Assembly: GCA_954871525.1 (NCBI GenBank)
Contig: OX940865.1
Coordinates: forward strand, 23,482,420-23,546,419
From: Parietaria judaica
Taxonomy: Eukaryota; Streptophyta; Magnoliopsida; Rosales; Urticaceae
DNA: 64,000 nucleotides
Reading direction: 5' to 3'
A model generated the notes under the pieces. The model was not told where the DNA came from, ran no database searches, and worked only from the letters and a program-made list of their open reading frames with translations. Positions within the stretch are counted from its first letter, which is position 1; every line of letters starts with the position of its first letter. This document shows, one piece after another, positions 49,646 to 60,036 of this stretch. Both the position numbers and the translations under genes were made by a program.

Positions 49646-50454
49646 CAGGTGGGTTTGAGGATTCGAAATAATCAACACATTTAGTAATAAAAACAAAACA
49701 TTATTTTAAGTAATTTTTCTAACGTTTGAGCATTCAAGCTATATGAACGTTTTTACAAGCTTGAAAATGCTATATCGATATTCGAGAGTCGAGACCGAGT
49801 GTGTTGATCTGGTTGCAGTAATGTTTATCAAATATTTTACTAAGCTTTTTTCTCATATCAAATTTTCATTAATTAATTAAGCTTTATTAAATATATATAG
49901 ATAGATATACATATATATATAGTGAAATATATATATATAGTGAAATGATACTGCTATCTTATCCGTCACTCGAGCGACCCTAAACACAACGATGATTGAG
50001 TTGGTGAGCCGAATTTGCCTAGCAATGCTCCTTACAAAGACAAAATAAGAGTCTTTATTTTTATCCACAAATTTATTTTTGAATTTCTATTTTTAATTCC
50101 TATACGTTTCTATAATTGGTGGCTACAAATACATTATACACCATGTGCTTCTTTGACTAAACATCTAAACATTAATTGATGTAATGATATCTTTCATGGC
50201 TACTAATACAACTTAGTTACCAATCAAATATTGGTTTTTTAATCACTTATGAGATCCTATCTATGAAATATATATAATTTAGGTATTTGAATTAATGTTA
50301 TATTTAATTAATAAAATGTAATATGTACAAAGTTAGGTGTCTTGGTACTCGAATATACGTCCGTGGATAGATTAATTAAATTGAGATGTGATAAGAGATT
50401 AAACTAATGTGACAAAATCATAGATATAATGTTTATAAGTTAAGAAGAATCTTT

Positions 50455-51115
50455 TACGCATGCATATTTCAAATCAATTATATGAGGTTCAAAGATCCGA
50501 CATAATCTTTCAACTGAATCAAAATTTGTTGTTTTTATTATATCATATATATTTTATAATTAATTACTAATTCAAGTTTGATATATATCCTCAGTATCAT
50601 CCTTTTGTTAATGATAAGTTAATTAGTATTTATAGCTCCCTATTTTAATTGAATTACTCGATAACTTCATTATCCGATCGGGCAATAAAATATCAACAAA
50701 ATAAAAATAAGAACAACGGAACAAGTGAACATCAGACTTTCGCTCCTCGGTATATGTGAAAATTCGCTAACTTGGGTCACATATACCGTAAAGTCGAAAA
50801 GAATTTAAAAATATACTTTTAGGGTTTAGGATTACTTAAAAGTTAAAATTGGTCACAATTTGCATATTTCAAATCAAAATTATGAGGTGATCGTAGACCC
50901 GACATAATCTTTCAACTGAATCAAAATTTGTTGTTCTTTTTATGTATATGTAATATGTTCATTATATATATAAATATACATTGCTTAATTATTAACTACT
51001 AAATAGAAATAAGAAAACTGATTAGTTATATATTTGTAACTTCCTGTTTTAACTAAATTACTTGACAGCTTCTTCACCAGAGAGCAACAAAATAGAAATA
51101 GGAACAACAGGTACT
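50455..51115. repeat. Diverged direct duplication with ~400-bp period
   Basis: Segments near 50463-50720 and 50861-51115 both start CATATTTCAAATCAA, TATGAGGT, and CCGACATAATCTTTCAACTG plus AATCAAAATTTGTTGTT, and both continue through TTAGT...TAACT/AGCTCC, a GATAACTTC/GACAGCTTC block and AATAAGAACAAC/AATAGGAACAAC. The copies differ by indels. No coding capacity. Confidence 0.75.
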
Positions 51116-51870
51116 TTAGTTCCTCAAAATATTTTGTATATATATTCTGCAGTGTACTCAATCACCTAAACTTTCAAATAAATAAAAAGGTGTGTGTCCA
51201 ATTATAGATGCCAACTACCAATAATGAATAAAATGTCGAATTCCCGATATAATTTTTTAAAACAAGATAATTATAACAATAATTTAAGCAATCACAGACA
51301 TAAAGCTATGAATTAATAATATCGAGCTACTTCTTCTGTATAATAATATAATACATTTTATAATTACAAGTATTTATAGATACATTAGTACAAATCTTAA
51401 GAAAAACAAATAAGCTGATTACAAGTGTGTCAAGCTTAAATGAGGGCTGGGGATGAAGGCGTTTTTATAAAATCCGAAAGCGTGGAATAACTGAATCACC
51501 AGACGGAATTTGCGAGTGCTCCACAGGTGTAGATACAAGTTTTTGTGTCATAAGTTTAATTTTATCACCTTACACTTTTTAGAGGGTATATTTCCGTCCA
51601 TTGATCGATATAAATTATGTTTTTTATAATAAAGAATTTCATGACAATATAATATAATAAAAAAAAATCATGTCATTCGTAAGTATGATAGCTAGCTTGA
51701 ATTTTGATAGAAAAGAAAGAATATATAACATATAAGTATATAAAATACATTATCACTTTCATGTATATGTAAATTATATACACCTAACAAAATAGATTAT
51801 GGTTCAAAAAAAACATATATATATTAGAAAATTAAATTAGTATTTTTTCTATATACGTGTGTGTGTGAAG

Positions 51871-52170
51871 TTTTTTTTTTTGAAAGCAGATTCATATATC
51901 ATTAGCAAATCGGGACTAAGTCCCGTCTAGTACATGGGATAAGCCACTCGGGGCAGCCCCGTGATTGAAAGTCACAGACCGAGTTGGACAAACGTTTTTT
52001 AGCTATGAGGTTAGCTACCTCATTACAAGACCTAGTCACCCAACGACATATGCCATTAGATCCATCCGTTCCAAAAAGGCGTCTAATACTAGAGGGGATG
52101 GAACCTTGAATACCGTAATAATATCCCCCATTGAGAAGTTGAGTTACAAGCTGCTAGCTAGTCTGGTTAT
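51871..52170 (-). mobile_element. LINE 3' relic with RNase H C-terminus
   Basis: On the minus strand a frame reads RRLFGTDGSNGICRWV, TRSCNEVANLIAKKRLS and CPEWLIPCTRRDLVPIC, the end of an RNase H domain of plant LINE type, and is followed by an 11-nt A tail (the T run at 51871-51881). The 5' end is truncated at roughly 52170. I found no clear target duplication. It is a different copy from the relic at 33895, with a distinct sequence. Confidence 0.75.
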
Positions 52171-53733
52171 TTCCCACTCATATAAATATAATATATATAT
52201 ATATATATGTAAGTATAAATAGTTAATATCAGTTGAAGAGCCTTTAATAGATAATATTAATTCATTGATAAACTAGTACTTAAAAATGAAATAAGATTTG
52301 ACACACTAAAAAGTATGATTTAATCCTTATCTATTTTTAATGTGTGTATATATATAAATTAAATGAATTGTGGGTCCTAATATATCGTTGATATATACAG
52401 AGTACACGGAAACATATAATAAAATCGTAAAAATAAAGGAAATAATTGAGGGCTGAAACATTCTCATCTCTCTCTGGCGAAGTTTACTGACAAAATTTGT
52501 GCTTGTTCGCTTCTGCGACCATGGCCACCTTTGCCACCAAATTCATGGCAACATCACATGCATGCATGATAATATCACTCATTTATTAAAATATGATTAT
52601 CATATTATAAGCCCATTTATAGTATATATATACTAGAGATTAATTCAATTAATTTAGATCCATCAAAAGCCAGTTTATTGTATGTTTATGAGTACATGGG
52701 TCTCGTGAAGATTATGTCAGAAATAATCTTATATATTAATACATCTAAACCAATGAAAATGGCTCCAAGTTACGAGCAACAAATATTTATTAGGCAAAAT
52801 CACTGTATTATAATTAGACTATTATATATATAATTATAAGTTTCTCTAACCCCACTTAGTTTTTGGATGCAATGCAGCAAAATCTATTAAACCAGATTCT
52901 TTTGAGACTTGGGTATCAGCTTTTTGATTATGATTTTATTGCGAATATGTTCCGATAATGTATAGTTTTTTTTTATTGATTATTTTTTTATACTCTTATA
53001 TATGTATTTTTTTTCATTTTTTATTCTAATTTTGAACTTTAAACCAGAGTAGCTAGAAGGTTGAAGTTGAACATATCTATACTAAAATTATAATCAATAA
53101 GCTATTCGAGTACTTAACCAAGTTCATATATACTCCATTATAAAGAGGGTCAAAACGCTAATTACTTTAACAATTAATATCACAGTATAATTAAAATACT
53201 TACATATTCGCAAGTACAACAAAGTAATGATAATACTTTTCTTAATTTAGTAAGTATTGTAAAATATCTCACTGATGATGATGATAATTGTTTTTAAGTG
53301 TTTGTTTTTTACCAGTTGGTGATCTTCCCTACAGGGCAGGCTAAAGCAATCACAAAGTAGCTTAATTTCTAGTCTTTTTATTTATTTTTATATTTTATCT
53401 GACATCAAGTGGAGTTTGTATGTCAGTGTGAATATTCAACGTCAGTGACTCAGTGTTTCCTTCGTATTATAACTACTTGGGTCAGTGTTGCCCTAGCTAC
53501 TAATTTACAGAGCAATCTGTGTGGCTCATTTTCAGCCACGTCGCTCACTATCTTTTCCTCTCTGTTTGCTTCGTGACTTCCTCATAATATAATACATGTA
53601 TACGTGCATATATATATATATATATGTGTGTGTAATGTAACTGCTGTATATATCAATATGTATAAAGCATGTGTAATTGTATAAGCTGAGTCCCATTCAA
53701 CTGCTTTGTTCAATATTAGTTTTTTTGCAAAGA

Positions 53734-55580
53734 ATGGAGAAAGCGAGCACTGTCACGGTGAGTTTGCCTCCCAAGAACAACATATATCTGCGGCAAGGGG
53801 TCGGGGTCGGGGCCAAGCAGGAGCCTCGCATGGCGGCGGCGATCGATGACACGGCGGAGATTAGCATCTTCGACGCTGAGAAGTACTTCAGCGAGCTCAA
53901 CGCCCTCGAAGCTCCGAAGCTGACTGTCAATGGGGGCGGCAATAGGGTTTCGCCGGCGGAGAGAATCTCTAGTGCCGGTACCAGCCTCGACCCCCAGCGG
54001 TTCTCGTCCGCCTCGTCGTCGGTCGACGGGTACTTATATTTCGTATTTGAATTTGTATCTTTAATGTAAATTGGAAACCAAAGGGTTCCCAACAGTCATT
54101 ATTTAATCACTAGTTCATATTTTGCAACAGTTACTCCAGCTTCTACCGGAACTACCGAACGCGGTCGTTCCGATCCGCTGCAACCCCTACGGCATCGTCG
54201 GAGGCCAGCTGGAACAGCCAGACCGGCCTCCTCGCCGCCCGACCAGGCTCCATCTCCGTCTCCGTTCAAAATCCGTCAAGCGACAAGAAAAGCAGAGGCG
54301 CGCCGTCACCGCCCGCAACACCGACATGGCGACTCGGCTTCCGGAAAAAGTGCCCTTGCTCCTGCAAAAAGTCTGTCCAGGTCAATGACAAGTCTGTCCG
54401 CCGGAAACCCGAAAACCCTCTTCCACCGCCTCTGCAGATCCCGCCCTTGACCATCGGAGGTTCTTCGAAGAGCGGTAGGACCACGTCATCGGTGGCGGAG
54501 TACAGATTGTCCGAAAACAATGGCATCAGGGCTACTACGACGACAACAATCTCCATGGAGAAAGCTCGACACGACTCGTTTCAGGAGAATTGGTATCAGA
54601 ATCACCGGAGAACTTCTCGCGACACGACGTCGTTCTCGTCGGCTTCGACGGAGAGTCTCGTTCCGCCAAAGCTTCAGGCAATGGGGATAAGAACGTCATT
54701 TTCTGACCAACGCGTCGGAAGCGGAAATAATACAAACGCAAATGGTTTCACGTTTCCGATTCTGGGAGCGAATCAGGGCATCAAGCTCAAAGATTCTGCA
54801 ATGGCGGATAAAGAGGCGGGAAGGGTTTCGCTCGAGATTTTCAGACCATCAAATGAAAACCCTTCGAGCAGAAAGAATTCAGACAACTTCATGAGAATAC
54901 CGGCTACTAATAACTTCGCGGCGAAGATCAGCAACGCCATCGAAATCATCGATGACGGAGCGAGCGACGCGAGCTCAGACCTCTTTGAGCTTGAGAGCTT
55001 CTTGACGGCAACGACAGCGACGACTAATGCCCACACACCGGCGGCCGCTATGTTCCTCTACCGTCGAGACGCAATTGAGGAAGATTCTGTCGACGACAAC
55101 GGCATGACGTCGTCCTCCGGCTTCCAAGTAGGATTACGCACTGGCCGGTACGGTGCAAACCCCGTCAACGTGGGAATCTACGAGCCTTCGCACCGGCGAG
55201 CGAGCCTGGACGAACCGATGACACCGAGGACTGAGTGCGGTTACGAGCCGAGCGAAGCAAGCATTGACTGGAGCGTCACGACGGCGGAAGGGTTCGACCG
55301 CGCCAGCGTCGCCTACGCGTCCGAGGCTGACTACCGGGAATTTCAGGATCCACCGGCACCGGCGCCAGAGAAGACTCGCCGTAAGTCCTCAGGCAACGGG
55401 CTGCTTACGAGCTGCAGGTGCGAGAAGGCGGTGAGCGTGGGCCGCCCCGTTCCGGCAAGGCCCGTCTCCCGGACGGCGGGGGCCGGCTCCGGAGGTGAGA
55501 ATGGGCGCCACGTGGCGCCCGGAGCAGGGCTGTCGTCGAGCTCCACGCTGGCCATGTGGGCGGTGGGCCACAAGCTCTGA
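53734..55580 (+). CDS. PHYTOCHROME KINASE SUBSTRATE (PKS) family protein, 2 exons
   Basis: Exons 53734-54029 and 54131-55580 join in frame (1746 nt, 581 residues). PKS proteins are plasma-membrane-associated adaptors between phytochromes and phototropins, acting in phototropism and leaf or petiole movement. Seen here: N-terminal ISIFDAEKYFSELNA; a basic cysteine cluster with C173, C175 and C177 (KKCPCSCKK); SDASSDLFELESF; TPRTECGYEPSEASIDWSV; TAEGFDRASVAYASEADY; and a C-terminal SCRCEKAVSVGR with C527 and C529. These are the family's recurring blocks; the cysteine cluster is the kind reported to be S-acylated for membrane attachment. Much of the rest is Ser/Thr-rich and disordered. Start chosen as MEKAST, not an upstream in-frame ATG at 53677. 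It is longer than the ~400-500-residue Arabidopsis members. The subgroup (PKS1-4) is not resolved. Confidence 0.85.
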
Positions 55581-56357
55581 CGAAACCGTAATCGTCGGTC
55601 TTCGCCGACATGGATTGGAGAGAGTCTAATTATGTTTTTGGACGTTTCAAGAACATCATGCGTGCGTGCATGCATGCATGTCGAGCCATATATATATATG
55701 TATATATATATGTATATGTATATATATATATGGTTTTGTTTATTTGTTTATTTATTTTGCTTTAAATTGGGAACCATGTTGTTCTGCTCAACGATTTGTC
55801 TTGTTTTGCTGCTTTTGTTGAGAAGTATGTTTCAATGAGAGGTGGTGGGGTTTGTGACTTTCTTCTTTTGGTGGCACGACCCTTTGCTGTCTTTCAATTA
55901 AATATTGACCAACCACTAAGCTCGGACGGCCCGTCCCGCGGGCAGCCCATGCCTGCTTTGGACCCGGGCACGGGTTGCCTAACCCATACAACAACTTTTC
56001 AGGCGCGCAAAACTCGTTTGTTCAGCTTGGAAACAAAATCGAAACCGGATCCAAATTCAATACAAAATTTTAAACTTTTTTTATAACCTTTAAAAATAGT
56101 ATCTAAGACTTAATTTTGAGCTAAAATTAATACATTAGGTTGCAATATAAAGAAAAACAAAATTCATTAAAAAAATGCGAGAAAAAAACCGCATTTGAGT
56201 AATTTATAATATGAATTCCGAATTTTTTAAATCCTTAAATCCGAATAGGATTAAAACCGAATTTAATCCGGATACGGTCTGCGAATCGGGTACAATTGCG
56301 GTTTAAAACCCGGGTTTTCGAGCGATGGGGTTTTAGCGGAGCCCGAAGGAGTAAAAA
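55581..56357. other. Spacer between PKS-type and COMM-domain genes
   Basis: The left part is the likely PKS 3' UTR with a TATATATG-rich tract at 55688-55730. The right part is the COMM gene promoter. No additional gene is visible. A GC-rich patch near 55920-55980 (GGACGGCCCGTCCCGCGGGC) can form a short hairpin but has no other support. Confidence 0.5.
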
Positions 56358-59068
56358 ATGGAAGACACACTGTATCTGCAACTGCACAAGCTCGCCGGCG
56401 CCGCCTCCGACGAGGCTCTCGACCAATTGCTGTCCGCCACGTGGCAGAGCCGCCGCACCGGCCTCTGCGACAAGCCCCGCTTCCAGTCTCTCCTGAACCT
56501 CCCTTCTCTCTCCGACCTCGACCCCGTAAACCTCTCTCTCTCTTCGTTTTCTCTCTCCTCTTTGCCTCTCACTCGCTCTCGTCGTTTCAGGTTTTGGCGT
56601 GCCTTCGCTCGCTCATCCGGAAGTGCGCCTCCGGCGACGGCCTCGCCGGAGATGAAATCCAGAAGCTGTTCCCGGCGGATTTGCCTGACGATCTCCGGCG
56701 AAGTCTGTCGTGTTTGTTCAGCAAGTATCAGAGTCTGTGGAAGGAGGACATGTCGAAAGAGCAGGTTTGTGAAATTGTTTTGGCAAAAGTTCCGAGACTT
56801 TCACTGCAAAAATACCGGTAAATTAGGTGAAAGTGGCGGTATATTCCAACCTCATATCTACGAATCACACTTTTGACAACATTAGGAATATACGACATAA
56901 CAAGAAGTGGAATATGCTGTCACATTTTTCTTATCATTTAGGTACTTATATCGCAAATATCCCTTTGTTAGTTAGCCAAAGATTTTGCTCTAATGGAAGT
57001 CAGAAGCAAAATTTTATTTGAACCCGGAATCGAATTCCGAGGTTTTATTAGTATTTGTGGATTGAGAAAAGTACGTAATTTTGAATCTGTATAGCAAATT
57101 TTGAGACTATAATTACTGATTTGGTGGATTAAAGGTGCATTTGTTGTATGCAAAAGATTTACAAAAGTACGTTTTTGAGACCGTTGGGTTGCTTCGAAAC
57201 CCGGTTTCTATATTTGAGAAGATGTTTCATGTCTAGTTCAATTATTTTTTATATCTAATTTTTGTCTTTGTTTCGGTTTCACTCGTGTTAATGTTCGTGT
57301 GTGATTCCTGATCAGCGTTCAGTGCCAAGAACGAGTACTTCCTATGATGTCAGAAAAGGGGCATCGTCAGATTATACTTCCTTTTCGTTCTCAAGTAAGT
57401 CAACGGGGTTTGATGATACCATTGCTCAACTGTGTCAGAACGACGTTGGTTCTTCAGTACCGGTTATTTTGAAGAATAATGTTCCACAACTAGTCCCTAC
57501 GGCTCAACAAAATGATCCGCTCCATCCAGAGAACGCGGTACGGTAGATCTTTTGTTCTTTGTTTCTATCGTTCCATATGATATTTGATTCGGTTGTTTCG
57601 TGTTTGTATTTGTTGAAAAGTTGCTGATTTTTTTTACTCTGAAAGCGATTTAACGCAAGAACGCTTCTGGGAAATGCATTAGTACAATAACATAGAGTTC
57701 TCAAACTTTCAGTATGATTCATTTTTCTTTTTGTTTATCAGATAGGAATGTACAAATTGCGTGTTTATTGCCTGTAATTATACATGCCCTTTTATAATAT
57801 ACGGTTTTTAAATTATGTTTACAGAGAAATTTGCCCCGCCTTAAATCGATGACTTGGACAGTTGAAAACAGCAGCTCGGAGAAATCTAAGAGGGTGGCTG
57901 TCATCACACTTAAGGTATCCAACACTTGAGAGAGTAATTACACTTTTATCCTCGATGATTTCTCTTTCTTATTTTTGCTTCTGGAATATATTGAATGATT
58001 CTGCATAATTTCAAGATAGAATTTGGAACATTGTCCTCATATGCATGATGGTCCAGTTTTACTAGTCTATCGATGTGATTTCTGTAGGGTTTTAAAACCC
58101 GAGAGCCGATTGTGTTGATATGATTTTATGGGTATAAGTATAACAATAACCGACGGGTATACTGAGGTGTAATCATGAAATAATAGTATTTATAAATATT
58201 TATTTATCAAAAAATTGAATTAAATGGTATGGGGTTTGGGGTTTTTATGCGATTTGGATTTATCTTTACGTTTGTTCTTAATTTGTGTTCGATTTATTGC
58301 AGCTGCAAGATTACGCAAATTCTTCAACGGGAGAGACGGAAGTGAAGTTTAAACTGACCAGAGACACACTTGAAGCTATGCTTCGATCCATGACTTATAT
58401 CAATGATCAACTCTCTGGAACTGTAAGTTTGACTTTCGTGATATGAGGAAATCATTTTTAGAGCTTTAGTACAAATAGTTCTTTTCTTATATCTTTTATA
58501 TGCAATTAAGAAAATAATTGCAAAAATATCACAGTAATCTAAAAACTAGTGAAATTCAACTAATTGGGGACGAAAGCAATCATTTTTCACAATTAATTTA
58601 GATATTTTAAATAATTTATGTTTTGAAGTCTATAAATTTGAACGTCTCATTAGATTTAAATAAACAAGTTAATAATAAAAAAAAAATTGTTATAATGATT
58701 TATTATTTATTTTTATTTTCTAAATATTCTAATTTATGACGTTTCCGCTAGTAAATATAACTCTCCTAATTTGATTGTTAAGGGTATCAAAGAACGAAAA
58801 AAAGAGAGAGAGACCAAATCCGCTATCAATTTGAATTACAGGGTTTATGTGTGCTATCGTGAACAACCAGTTTTGGGTAATTTCGGGAACCGGTTTGGGT
58901 CATATAAAAAAGTTAATAAAATCACTAAATTTCTGTCACTGTGTTTCAAACATCACCTGTGCTATATAAGTATTTAGAGACCAATTGTTCATTGGTGAAC
59001 TTCGTTCTGGGCAGGCGAGCATAGAGCCGACGCAGAAGAAACAAAAGCAGTCGGATAATTCTGCGTGA
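56358..59068 (+). CDS. COMM domain-containing protein (COMMD-like), 6 exons
   Basis: Exons: 56358-56525, 56591-56764, 57316-57537, 57825-57914, 58303-58422 and 59015-59068; total 828 nt, 275 residues. All introns are phase 0 and GT-AG. The C-terminal region (about residues 189-260) has the COMM pattern: [15 protein letters not shown], then VAVITLKLQDYA, then [18 protein letters not shown] followed by TYINDQLSG. The N-terminal half ([35 protein letters not shown]) looks like the helical HN domain of COMMD proteins. A Ser-rich linker (exon 3) joins them, and the tail is basic (KKQKQSD). In animals COMMD proteins form the Commander complex for endosomal recycling; the plant role is little known. 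Closest family is probably COMMD9-like, uncertain. Confidence 0.82.
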
Positions 59069-60036
59069 TTTCACGGTTTGTTCAGTGTAGACAAATTTCT
59101 TAGACTTGTATCCTAATATTTTTCTCTTTAGGTGGAAAAATTGTTGATATTCAGTAAGATAATAGAGTATGAAGTACTCATGGATTTAGAATGAGTAATC
59201 ATATATAACCTTAACATTTTTAGACAATAAAAAAAAAACATTTATCAAGAAAATGTATTATTTTCTGTAGTTTGTGGAACACGCGGCTGTCCTTGAGTCT
59301 TTGTTTTAAGACCCGTCACAGGCCTTGAATTGGACGGACGCTGTTATCCTATGTCGAGAAACCGTAAAATTGGAGAAAACTATACTTAAGCTATGAGACT
59401 AATTTACGGAATAATCCTTTGATGCTTTCTCATTCATCTCATGTCTCTAAAATAGACAAAAACGGTTAGGCCAAACCTCAAGCCTAATTTACTCGAACCC
59501 TAAGCAAATTAATAACTGAAAAAAACATAATTGAATAACAATATAAACCCAATCAAATCGATAATTGTTAAAGAAATGTAACACCTAGTTAGCTCCCTTG
59601 TTTTTTAAAATACTACCATAAAATCAATTAGAATCGATTAAACTTATAATTAAGCCATTTAGTTGAATAGATCACACACAAAGAAAAAAAACACTATTTT
59701 GGTAATAATTCTCAATACAGATGGAAAATAGATTAATTAGAAAAGATGACGTACTCAAAATCTACATTCAGAAAATGATGTACAGTCTGCAACATGAATC
59801 ACTATGAACACATTCTCAAAAGAATTACAACAGAAAAAGAAAGAGGAAAAAAAAAACCACCACTCTTTGATAAATAAGGAAAAATTACCCTACTCCAAGA
59901 AATCAAACCAAAACTCATTCTTGAAGCTATTGATGAATCCAACAAGCAGACACATAACAAAAACAAAACTCATAGCTGCGAAACGGGGAAAAAAATCGGT
60001 AAAATCAAAACTGCATACGAATTCGCAAAGTTGTTC
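59069..60036. other. Spacer between convergent COMM and acidic-protein genes
   Basis: The two genes converge here, so this 970 bp contains both 3' UTRs. It is AT-rich with A runs near 59230 and 59850. No gene or repeat is supported. Confidence 0.6.

Larger units (their letters stand above)
45852..53733. other. 7.9-kb gene-free block
   Basis: The first ~300 bp should be HINT 3' UTR, and the last few hundred bases the promoter of the PKS-type gene. In between, no reading frame looks like a real protein. Listed separately are a 72-bp tandem duplication, a hAT-like MITE, a ~400-bp-spaced duplication and a LINE relic. AT and TG dinucleotide runs occur near 48405-48427, 48600-48630, 49893-49940, 52190-52208 and 53610-53634. 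45900-49280 otherwise shows nothing I can name. Confidence 0.55.

Noticed and set aside
55343..55675. Minus-strand frames opposite the PKS-type gene
   Set aside because: GC-rich shadow frames with no domain; the plus-strand frame has the family motifs.
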